Source: Rosa chinensis
Lineage: Eukaryota; Streptophyta; Magnoliopsida; Rosales; Rosaceae
Reading direction: 5' to 3'
Assembly (NCBI RefSeq): GCF_002994745.2
Contig: NC_037089.1
Span: 17,962,641 to 18,026,640, forward strand
Length of the DNA: 64,000 nucleotides
This document shows, piece after piece, positions 13,401-23,739 of this stretch. Made by a program: the position numbers and the translations under genes. The stretch's first letter is position 1. Each line of letters opens with the position of its first letter. Under the pieces are notes generated by a model. That model did not search any database. It was not told the origin of the DNA and saw only the letters and a program-made list of their open reading frames with translations.

Positions 13401-13773
13401 GTGAGCACGAACTCCCACAGTTAGGCTTTTGGTCTCTCCTATGAAGAAGAAAGGGGGATAGAAGAAGGGATGTTGCAAGTCCCCAAGAAAAGAAGAGAAA
13501 AATAATTTAAAAAATTCAAAAATTGGGAACTTTTAGTAAAACATACCTTGAAAAAGTGTCGAAAAGTTGCCGGAAAAAGTCACCGAAAAAGTCTGTCGGA
13601 GGTGGCCAGAAGTGGCGGTGGTCGTTGGCCAGAGTTGCTGCGCGGCGCTTGCAGGGCATGTGCGAGGGCTATCGACATCTAGCGAGGCTAGTTGCGGTGA
13701 GCTGCGCGCAGGACTAGGCAGGGGCTGTTGACAAGGGCGCGCGGGGCTGTTGACAAGGGCGCGCGGGGCTTCG
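10499..13773 (-). pseudogene. Copia copy 1: integrase, protease region and gag remnants
   Basis: The minus-strand Copia trace resumes here after solo LTR A. At 11300-11506 an integrase zinc-binding type segment contains DTYWLWHDRLQYPGRDMM. At 12343-12615 a gag piece contains MNVAKKHDNILVKNYNSRP, matching the gag of the 41 kb copy (MNVAEKHDNILVKNYNSR). The gag start is at about 13145 on the minus strand (MSNLNK-type), just after a TTTTTCAG stretch. 13150-13773 is the untranslated leader and contains a tandem duplicate of a 27 bp GC-rich unit at 13725-13770. Many stops and frameshifts. Confidence 0.85.
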
Positions 13774-13778
13774 ACAAG

Positions 13779-15659
13779 TGATTACACGCATTTCTATACA
13801 TGTAATTGTATCTAGAACAGTATAAATAAATGAATTCTCAAGTCAATTATTATGTAATTAATCCATTTTTTATTTATTTTGTAGGAAATAAGTAGAGTTA
13901 TGGAAATCGAGAGAAAATGAGGGGAAATAAAGCAAACTGAGTTTTCGATAAAACGACCAAAAGTCAACCTTGAGTCAATACATTGAAAGGAGCAAAACTT
14001 TATGGAATTGCAGCAGATTTAATTAAACTAATTAATATTAGTTTAATTGGAGAATGGGGACAACTTAACAATTAATTAAACCAATTCGGTTTAATTAACC
14101 AAAAAGGGCGCTGCCAGATGTTGATCATTCAATTAAACAACCCCTTTTGGTTAATTATCCATCTTGCTGCCTTCTTTCTCTTCATTACGTGGTGCACTGG
14201 CCACCATTCTTTTAATCATTTTTCTCTCACACAAAAGCCCAAACCACAATTTCCTTATGCCGATATTTTTTTTCGACAAACAACCGCCACCAACCTCTCC
14301 CTTCTCCTCATGGCCTATCACCTCAGCCCAGGCCCACAATATTAATTCTTACTCTAGCCAACGACCACACAAGACCTAGAGCATATATAACCAATCTCTT
14401 CACTTCTTTGGGGGGATCACCATCGCCGCACTTCCCCGTTTCCATAGGGGGAGGGCTGCTGCCTTCTCCTTTCCACCCTTCCATTTCTCTTATTTTTTTT
14501 ACTTTTTTTGTGGGTATTTGGAGGATTTCTCACTCAACCTTCAAAGAATCATCATCAAGAGCACCACACCTCTATTTTAGGTAGTTGGGTGAAAAAATTA
14601 CTTGGTTCATACTAACTCATAGCTAAAGAAATTACTTGGTTCATACTAGCTCATAGCTAGAAGTGACCAAGCTAACTCTCCCCTCTCTTCCTTATTATCT
14701 ATTCCATAATTTTATTTGCTATTGATGATGTATTTGACTATGGATAGTGAGTAGTTCAATTTTGGGAGTTATGATTGTGAAGCTCTAACTCATCTTGTGT
14801 AAATATTGATGCTTTAGTGAAATAAACGTAATTTTTCTTGTGTATGCTTTAAATCCGAATTTATTGGTCCTTAGAAGCATGTTTCTAGGTTTTGTCACCC
14901 TTTGAAATTATGTTGTGGGCAATTGTGATAATTAGATTGATAAATTGACAACTTATTATCTATGGCATCTAGGATTTAAGTGTGGTAACCATTAGCTAGC
15001 TTAATTGTAGCTAAGCTTGCTTGGGTCTCTATTATCTTGCTCTCTAGGCCTCTAATTTTAAATATTGCTGTCTTAACCAGCATAATGCATAAGTTAGAGA
15101 GTTGATTGTGGATTTGTGGTCTTAACCGGCATAATCAATACACTGAAAGGATAATTGGTTTAGTAGCCTTAACCGATACTAAGTACGAGACTTAACACAT
15201 AGAATTCATGCATTTGTGAAATTGGCATCGATATTTGCAAGATAGTTAGTGTGAATCATCCAACACTCTCATGTTCCCATTAATTTGAAAACCCAAATTT
15301 AATTTTCTAGTTCGTTAATTAGTTGTTTAGTTTACTTTTCGGTTGCGTTTAATTTAGTTAATTCACAATTCAAAACTTCCTACAATTTTTGACTCATTTG
15401 TGCATATCCACCACTAGACTCTTAGTTTTGATTAGGATTTGGTGAAAACCAAAGCCGAGCATTGCTAAGGCTTGGTGCCTTAAAATAGCATTTTTATTTA
15501 TTTTCTTTTTCTTTTTCCTTTATTTGCTTAGTGACTCTAGTTCCGACTATCCAAGGATTGTGAGTTAGCCACTAATCCCTGTGATATGATAATTTTGGGA
15601 TTAATAATTCCCTATCTTGACAAGATTCGTACTCTTGCAAGAGTATATTATTCAAGTCA
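13779..15659 (-). mobile_element. Solo LTR C of the large-LTR family, inverted relative to copy A
   Basis: On the minus strand it begins TGACTTGAATAATATACTC and ends GTAATCA, giving intact TG..CA termini. The flanking 5 bp duplication is ACAAG (13774-13778) against GCAAG (15660-15664), one mismatch. It aligns in reverse with copy A (shared block CCACTAATCCC..GTGAGTTAGCC at 15550-15580). It has split the leader of Copia copy 1, which continues at 15665. Small open frames at 14118-14379 are not supported as genes. Confidence 0.75.
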
Positions 15660-15664
15660 GCAAG

Positions 15665-15985
15665 TGCGCAAGGGGCTGTCGAGCGCAGCGTGCGAGCTTG
15701 TGCGAGGGATGTCGAGTGCTAGGGCAGGATCTGTCGACAGGGGCTCGGTAGATGCGTGCAGGGCAGGCACAGGGGTGCGGCAAGTCTCGGCAGAAGCAAG
15801 CGAAGCTAATTTTTCTGGTTCAGTGACTTATGATGGCCGATTCAGGGCGATTCCGGCCGGTTCTTGGAAATCCGCTGCTGATTCTTGACTCTTGGGATCT
15901 GGGGTTTCAATATGTGCAATGGTGGTTGCTAGGGTTTGAAGGCTATGAATTTAGGGTTCAGGGTTAGGGCTTCATGCTGATAACA
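15665..15985 (-). other. Leader and primer-binding region of Copia copy 1
   Basis: This is the remaining part of the untranslated leader between solo LTR C and the 5' LTR. Directly next to the LTR (minus strand) is GTTATCAGCATGAAGCCC, almost the same as in the two other Copia copies of the window (GTTATCAGCACGAAGCCC at 41311), so it occupies the primer-binding-site position. I could not assign the tRNA. Confidence 0.7.
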
Positions 15986-17360
15986 TATTTTAGGGAATCG
16001 ATATTTGAGAGAGAAGTTGTTGTCCTTTCATTGATAATAGGGGCCTCTATATAGAGGATTACAATGCATAAAATCAGATTTGTACAAGGAAATGTAATCA
16101 TACATTGATTGGATATCTCTAAAATTCTCCAAGATTATCTCTATTAACCAGGGGCGGATCTAAAGCAATGATGGGTAGGGCTTGAGCCCTACCAGGAATT
16201 TTGGGAAATTTTTTATACCTACATATACTATATGCGAAACTACTTTGTTTCGTTGTTGAAGCCCCACCCATAACTGGAGATCGGTCTTTACTTCCTTTGG
16301 CTACTCCGTCATACTCTCCATGACTCCACTCTCATCTATTAGTGGGTGCAGGAATGCAGTAGATTCAGTCTCTCCACATCTCCACTCTTCTCTGACTCTC
16401 TATCATAATGTTCAAGAGCTCACTATCCTCTGATCGGTCTTCAAAGCTTCTTCTTCTCTATTTCACTCAAGTTTTGATTTAATTCTTGATTAAAGCTTAT
16501 TCATGTTTATGACCCAGTTTTGTTTTTCTGTATTTCTTCAATTTATGAAAGTTAATGGTATGCAAGAAATTTGCTCTTTGCTAATATCAAAACCAAGCTT
16601 GAAGCTTCGTTAAAACTTAAAAGTAATTTTGTTTTGACAAAAGAAGTTTTGTTAAAAGTATAACACTAGCCAATAATAATTTCAACTCTGACATAAAATG
16701 ATAAAATTATATTCTGATGCATTTGTAGCGGCCCTTGCCTAATAATATATATCATCCTATTTCTGAATAAAGGGAAGTGATTGATATGGAGCAAAGAAAA
16801 GACACAAGTCTAATTCCGAACTGAGAATGGAGTTGCATAGAATTAGCAACTTGGCAGGTGATGTTATAGAACTAGTTTTAACATGTTTGTCAATTAAAGA
16901 GCTAGTAAGGACAAGCGTTTTATTGCTCCAGTGGAGGTACAAAGCAGCTTTGCTTCCACATCTTGTGTTTGATTATAAATGTGTGTTTTTGTTTGTATAG
17001 TGATCAATAAAAACTGAACTTTTGTAGTAGCTTTAGATTAAACGAACAAAATTGAGTCTTTTTGTTTTTGTATGGTAATCAATAAAGGGCGTGTTTTCCT
17101 TCTAACTCATGCTTCTGTTTTGTTTTTTCTCTTATTCATGCTTGGGCTCTTATACAGTTATACATGAAGTCTGTTGTCTGTTAGGCATGGAGTTAATCAA
17201 TTAATCAGTTTATATTGCCGATAATTTTTCTTTTTTTGTTAAGAAGTTCTAGCCCCATCAAGTTTTCATTCCTGGATCCACCCCTGCTATTAACCCTATT
17301 TCAACTAGAGCAAGCAACCTCGAGTTTGGGTCAGACACAATTTCTGGATTTACTTGAACA
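15986..17360 (-). repeat. Right (5') LTR of Copia copy 1, split by a hAT-type element
   Basis: 15986-16148 and 17295-17360 together form a 229 bp LTR homologous to 1-218. Its outer edge is TGTTCAAGTAAATCC on the minus strand, and its inner edge has decayed from the expected TGTTTTAGGG to TATTTTAGGG. Confidence 0.9.
16149..17286. mobile_element. hAT-type non-autonomous transposon in the Copia LTR
   Basis: Termini CAGGGGCGGATCTAAAG and (reverse complement of the right end) CAGGGGTGGATCCAGG form terminal inverted repeats. An exact 8 bp target duplication CTATTAAC flanks it (16141-16148 and 17287-17294), which is diagnostic of hAT elements. It is 1138 bp long with no transposase frame. Confidence 0.92.
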
Positions 17361-17409
17361 TATAGTGGTTTATTGAAATGGGCAAAATCAAAAATTTTAA
17401 ATAAGACTT

Positions 17410-20194
17410 TGACTTGACACCCATTTACGCAAGCGTACGTATCATTGTCAAGATAGGGAAATATATATTATGCCCAAAGTTATCGTACCACGGGGATTAG
17501 TGGCTAACCCACAATCCTTGGTTAATCGGAAATAAATACACTTAGCACACAAAGAAAAAGAAAAAAAGAAAATAAATAAAAATGCTACTCTAAGGCACCA
17601 AGCTTTAGTAATGCTCGGCTTTAATTTTCACCAAAGCCTAATCAAAATTAAGAGCCTAGTGGTAGATATTTACAATTAGGTAGAAATTGTCATTTGAAAT
17701 TGTGATTGTAATTTTCTAAAAATTAAATTTTAAGAATTTAAATGAAAAGTTTAGCTAACAACTAAATTAAATATAAAAAAAGAAAAGTAAGAAATGGAAA
17801 TTAGGTCACTAGGGTATTCTCCTAGCCAAATTTAATGCAAAATATATTTTGATAATGGTCAAACAATTCATACTGGCATCAAGAACCGTACCCAAGGCTT
17901 TTCAAGGCTCATGGATCATTAGATTCCTTAAAGGGTATTCTTACTCCGGATCAAGGGTCGTAGAAACTCAATTGGGACAATCTAGAGCCTTATTAGGGCC
18001 TCTACTTGTACCAAAAAGTGAAGAGTCCTAGAATCAAGATTCCCAAGCTAGCCAATACAGCAATCGAAATTGGTATTGTAACTAACCATGTTCTAAACAA
18101 GTGTCCTAGCCATAAATTAGAGAAGTGATTGGGTCCCCTAATTTGTTCTAGACATGCTCATTTACACATTCAAGAGTTAATCAAGCTCCTAAGCATGCAT
18201 CTAAGCCAAATATTATAGAATAGAACATATGCCAAACACAAAATTGAAAACCATTAAATCAAAACATATTTATTACATAAAATTCATGCTAGGGTTCAAA
18301 CCCTAGTTTTCTAATAGACAACTCACAATCCATCAACAAGTCCACAACAAAATCCATCAAATTACAATAAATTAAGAGAGTATAGAGTTGAGAAAAGAGA
18401 GATAAATCAACACCAGTGTTCTAAAACCGAGGCGAGTAATGGCTAAACGGAGCTCTGAGGCGGATTGGATTTAGGCGGCCTGGGCGTCCGTCTGGGCGGG
18501 CTGGGCGGTCTGGGCGGCTAGGCGGTTTCAATATACATATATATATATATATATATTTCGCGACACCTACTCCAAATCAACGAAACCTGATCACCCAAGC
18601 CACCGCGCCTCTGCACCGGAGCTCTACCCAAGCCACCGCACCTCTACACTGCAGCTCTCCCCAACCCACCGATCAAACCAATTCTGCGGTGGAGACAGCC
18701 GTGGCTTTTCAAGCTTGACAAAAATTATGAAAGAGGAAGAGAAAGAGAGGATGGGAGGTCACCTTGGTCGATCGAAGAGAGAAGACAAGAGAATAGTAGA
18801 GAAGTGAATAGGAAACCAGATTAATCTGTCGAGTTTGATGATGAGTTTGTCGATGTCATCTGCTGGGTTCTCCAGATCTATTTTTTTCTGGGACTCTGGT
18901 GGTCCAAGCAATCGATCTGTTGGAGTACTTTGTTAGGAGCACTTCGGTTAAACCCCTCTTATTCCTATTTTATTTGCATCTTGTTTGGACCCACTTCTGT
19001 TAACCCTCTCTTTATCTTATTTTAATTGCATCGGTAGTAGAATTAAATCAGCCCCAATGTTGTGGTGTTGTGGTCCTGAGAGACACGCATGCTTCACTCA
19101 TGCTTTTCTTTTGTGGTTCAACTTGAATACAGGAAACCCATATTCCAGGTCAAGTGTTTGACCGGCGTTAGAAACGAGAGTAAACTATATTCCTATAAAA
19201 TGTGCCTATATATCTTATTAGATATTAATATATTATAGTAAGTCTTCATATATCTTCTAATAAAAAAGGGTTTATATATCATTTAAGTCTTTATATAGTT
19301 ATATAATCTTTTTTATATTTTTATATGCTATAAAAATAAATAATAAATTAAAAAATACAAAACCGCCTAGGCGCTCCTCCCCAGCCCACCGCCAGACTAG
19401 CGCCTAGCGATTTTTCGAACCTTGACCAACACTAGAGAGTGAGCATGACTAGCTTGAAATTATACTTTCTCTATACCTAACCTAAATCCTTGGAGAAGAT
19501 GATGAAAATTGGTTGGGTGTGAGGTTGTGATCTTGGTGGGTATAAGAGAAGAGAAAGAATAGTGGTGGTCTGTTGTGGGAAGAAGGGGAGAAGTGGGTCT
19601 GATGGGAAAGGGCAGAGCCCTTCCCTTTGCGTTGCGGCGCTCTAGGTTCAGAGAGAATGAATGAGAGTTTATACATTATATATCTCTTGGTCTCAGTGGT
19701 GTGCAGAAAACATAAGTTGCAGCTCCATTTATTAGGACACGTGGCTCCTCTTGATTGGTGCTTGGATTATCTCTTGGACAAGAGACACAGTGAAGCATAA
19801 CTATTTGATTTTGAAACCAAAAGGGTGGTGTGAGTGCCACGTGATCAGTATCTATCAAGTCTTGAAATCATTGGCTCCCATGTTGACGTCCCAAGATACA
19901 AAGAGACCGTGGCTAATTAACCATTATGACTTCACCTCACCATGCACTTTAGTGAATTATGCGAACTGATCAACCATAATTGGAGTCTTGAACATTAATC
20001 ATTGTTGTCCTGTTTTGTTTTTAGTCGAAAACTCCCATTGATATCGTTTTTGCATCGTATTTTGCCGATTTCAGTAATTCCACTTATTTCCTACAAAATA
20101 TATAAAAATAATTAATTATATAAAAATTGCTTTAGAGATTAGCTTAATTCTAGTATTTAGAATGTAATTACGCGTATAAAAATACTAGTAATCA
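17410..20194 (+). mobile_element. Solo LTR B of the large-LTR family, with a nested hAT-type element
   Basis: It begins TGACTTGACACCC and ends GTAATCA (TG..CA). Flanks GACTT (17405-17409) and AACTT (20195-20199) are a 5 bp duplication with one mismatch. Without the 1.0 kb hAT element and its duplication it is about 1.77 kb, like copies A and C. The first 140 bp align closely with copy A, including the small inverted repeat TTACGCAAGCGTA. Confidence 0.75.
18414..19424. mobile_element. hAT-type non-autonomous element inside solo LTR B
   Basis: Ends CAGTGTTCTAAAACCG and (right end, reverse complement) CAAGGTTCGAAAAATCG are imperfect inverted repeats, flanked by ATCAACAC (18406-18413) and ACCAACAC (19425-19432), an 8 bp duplication with one mismatch. 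Both ends contain GGCGG / CGCCTAGGCG motifs. A short TA run lies at about 18534-18557. No coding capacity. Confidence 0.82.
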
Positions 20195-20521
20195 AACTTC
20201 ATTAAATGAAATAGTAAAAAGTGAAGAATTTATTTTTCTCTCTAAGTCTTACATGATTGTTAGGTTTTATACGGCTTGATGTAAACAAGAGATTTGAAAA
20301 TGATGAAAAATTGAAAAGTATTTTTTCGAAATAAAACACAGCAACACATGAATATAAGTAGATGATTTTTGTTACGCAGATGTTATTGTTTAAAATGATT
20401 ACGTGAAAGTAATATCGATCTACGGTGATTGTGTGGACTATCGACAGTAGAGGTTTAGTACGGCTTGTATGTATTGGAGCCTCGGAGCCCATATGAAAAG
20501 CTGAAGAGATGTAGCCCATAT

Positions 20522-21551
20522 CAAGGACTTTAAAATCGAAATTATCGCTGAAATATCAGCAATAATTTCGTTTTTTTCACATGGCAATATTTTAGTTACT
20601 TCCCAATTAAATTTCGTGAGATTTTATCAAAATTTCCCGAAATCTCGCCAATATCGACGAAATCCCAATAATTTAGAGAAAATCTCGCCAATATCTCAAA
20701 ATTTCCGAAAATATCGGGAACTTTGGAGAGATATTAACATTTTTTAAGCAAATAAACCAGCCAAAATTTTAAGGCTGGGTTTCAAACCTGTGCCAACCCC
20801 AATTAAATTGAAAGCCTTTGCCAATCCAACCAAACTGTCGCTCAGTGTAAATGCACCTTGGATTATATTTAAACCATCAGCTCTTTCTTTCTTTGCTTTA
20901 CCACCATGTTAGTTTCTTCATACTCCATATTTTCAAAACGAAATTAAATTAGTTAAAGCTTCTAACAATTAACAAAACCCAAATTTCTTGGTCAAAGTTT
21001 GACCAAAAATAAAAACCATATTAGCCAAACAATTATTTCTCTCTGTAAAAATAAATGAAAATGTGTGATTAAACCTATCTTTCATTCTAATTAGATTAGT
21101 TTTACATTAAGATGTTTCAGTAAATAGACGTAATAAAATGCATATTATTTTCAATTATATTACACATAAACTAGGATGTGTAAAAAACTATAGGTGTAAT
21201 TTCATGTTTCAAATTTTGTTCCAATCCATATAACATCAGAAGTTGAGAATTTGAGATGTATTAAGTTAAATGTCAAAAAAATTTATTTTGTCAGCGTATA
21301 TGAATTTATCTTATTTCACTACAAATCCATATGCAATGAGTTTGCTCAACATTTTATTGACATAAATACAAGAGATAATTGATCAAATAAGCATTTCTTA
21401 AAGCTTCATTTCAAATTTTCATATTTTTGTATAGATTTCCGTTGTTTTTTTTGAAATATTTACTGAAATAGATATTTCCTCGATATTTCCGTCGAAATTT
21501 CCATTTCCAGGACCATCGATATTTCCTCAAAACTCGATATTTTAGTCCTTG
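20522..21551. mobile_element. hAT-type non-autonomous element
   Basis: Left end CAAGGACTTTAAAATCGA and right end (reverse complement) CAAGGACTAAAATATCGA form inverted repeats. Flanks GCCCATAT (20514-20521) and GCCTATAT (21552-21559) are an 8 bp duplication with one mismatch. The interior repeats ATATCG/CGATAT and AAATTTCC-like motifs in both halves. 1030 bp, no transposase. Confidence 0.85.
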
Positions 21552-21552
21552 G

Positions 21553-21554
<2 letters not shown>

Positions 21555-21591
<37 letters not shown>
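21555..21591. repeat. (TA)n microsatellite
   Basis: An uninterrupted TA run directly next to the hAT-type element. It partly overlaps that element's right target duplication. Confidence 0.95.
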
Positions 21592-21594
<3 letters not shown>

Positions 21595-21973
21595 TTCAAA
21601 CTACCTTGAACTCACCCCAATTATTGTTTCCTTTGACATTTTATAGTGAACTTGGTGTCTAGCTAATCCCTCCTTAATACAGATACAACTACAATTAATT
21701 AATGCTTAATCTGCGACATGAAATTGCATCTAGAATATGTAGATCATAGAGGTTGTTAGATTATTGGAATGGAAACATCAAGCATATAGTGCACTCAAAG
21801 CCATCCACATTTATAGCTGCATACTATGATTGGTATGATATGGCTTTATTGGGTAATACCGAGTTCTAATTATTAAGTGGTTGGCTAAATGACTAAATCC
21901 AAATGACATATAGTCCAACTTAGAATAGCTTAGCTGTTAAGTACTGTTTAGCTTAAGAAAGTTGTCTTTCACA

Positions 21974-23739
21974 CAATATTCTAAAAGGAAAATGGTCTGT
22001 AATGTGCCTGAGGTTTGCCTCCTTATAACTTTTGGTACCTCAGTTTTAAAAAATATCAATACGATACCTGAGGTTCTTGGCCCGACCTAGGATTGATACA
22101 TATGGCATTTACCTCCGTTATGGAATTTTCCATCTGACAATTTTTAAAGGGTATTTTGGTCCTTTCATATCTTAATTAATTTTTTTTCTCTAAACAAAAT
22201 CTCTCTCTTTCTGTTCGTCTTTCTTCCTCTTTCCAGATCAAAGATCAAGAAAGCATAATTGTTAAGAAGTTATCAATTAAAGCATAATTGTCGCATTTAT
22301 CAATTAAAACTGTTTGTTCTTTTTTGGGTTAGTTTTTCAGCGCCATAGCTGTATAGCTCCTCCTCCATCTTCTTCTGTTAAAGGAACGAAGGTTGAGGGT
22401 TAAGGTGATTTGGGGTTGGTGGAGAGGGGAGAGGTCTTGTGACCAGAGACTTTCTTGATGAGTATTTGTAGCTTGGTGCTATGAGGGAGGGAGCTTATCG
22501 AGTCGATTCGGGTCGTGCCCACCAAGGAGTTTCAGTGCAGTGAGGTGAGTTGAGTTATGTTAGTTTCTGTTTTTGATTTTGGCATTCGGGTCTTGCTAGT
22601 TTGATCGTGTGAGTTTCAAAGTTTGGAAGTTTGTTGAGAGGTTTTGATGATTTGGGACTGGGTAATTGAAGCAGTTCTATTACTATTTTGAATTCAAATT
22701 TAGTTAATTTTTAATTGATAGGGAGAAGGAAGAAGATGAGAAAATGGGTTTGCTTGTTCTTCTTGTTCTTTAACGGCCAACCCGTTTAAGGAGGGGTCAC
22801 ACAACAATTACCCATTTATCAAACTCAATCAATCGGTCTATGAATTTGAAAGGATCGGAGTCTACAGAATATGAGAGATGGGAGAAAGAAAGAAATATGG
22901 GGGATTTAAGAGAGGGGAGGTTTGGGTTTGGGAAGAAGATGAGAAGGGGAATTTTTAGCTTGTCAAAGCCACTATTTGATGAATGAAAGAATGAAAGAAA
23001 GAGAGACATAGGAGAGGGTCCAATCTCCTTCGAAGAGACTTCCCTTTTACTTTCTCTCCTTCACATTCACACTTGGAATAGAGAGAAAAAGTACAGATTC
23101 TAGATGGGTTTGAGCAGGACAGGGACATGGCAGGGATTAGTGAGGAGTATGACATAAAATGACAAAAATACCCTTCAAAAATTGCCAGCTGGCAAGTTCT
23201 ATGATGGAGGTAACGACCGTATGTACCAATTCTCAGTTGGGTCAGCAACCTTAAGTACCGTATTGATATTTTTCAAAGCTGAGGTACCAAAAGTTATAAG
23301 GAGACAAATGTCAGGCACCGTACGGACAATTTTTCCTATTCTAAAAGTTGCTAGGCGGTAAGCAGATAGTGGGGAGGGACGTAGCGCTTAATTGCTTGTC
23401 AGGAACTAGGCGGGCTCTTAGACAAATATTAATTTTTATTTTTATTTTATATGTAACATATAAATAAGTGTAAATGATAATTAGCAATAATTGATTGAAA
23501 ACATGGGAAAAAAGTTAAGCATATAATGAATACTTTTTGAAATATCATATAATGAATACTTACAAATGAAAAGTTAGTTTTTAAATATTTGATCAAAAAA
23601 AAAAACTATCTTGAATATTTTTCTTAAATCCGGCATGCTTAAGGGCCAGCTAGAGTCCTAAACCATTCGAGGTGGCTAGCCACCTTTTAGTGCTTACGCG
23701 GAGCTTAAACGGACTCTCAGAAAGATTTTTAGAACATTG
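21974..23739. mobile_element. hAT-like relic interrupted by a MULE
   Basis: Outer ends CAATATTCTAAAAGTTG (reconstituted across the MULE) and, reverse complemented, CAATGTTCTAAAAATC resemble the termini of the element at 18414 (CAGTGTTCTAAAA), and the inner flank has the same GCTAGGCGG motif. No convincing 8 bp duplication is left, so this is a degraded copy; the boundary is tentative. Confidence 0.5.
21987..23336. mobile_element. Mutator-like element (MULE) with long terminal inverted repeats
   Basis: The terminal inverted repeats are about 170 bp each, starting GGAAAATGGTCTGTAATGTG on the left and GGAAAATTGTCCGTACGGTG on the right (reverse complement). An exact 10 bp duplication TATTCTAAAA flanks it (21977-21986 and 23337-23346). 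Long TIRs with a 9-11 bp duplication define MULEs. The 1.0 kb interior lacks a transposase. It starts with a CT-rich leader-like stretch and could be captured host sequence (Pack-MULE type), but I recognise no gene in it. Confidence 0.9.
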
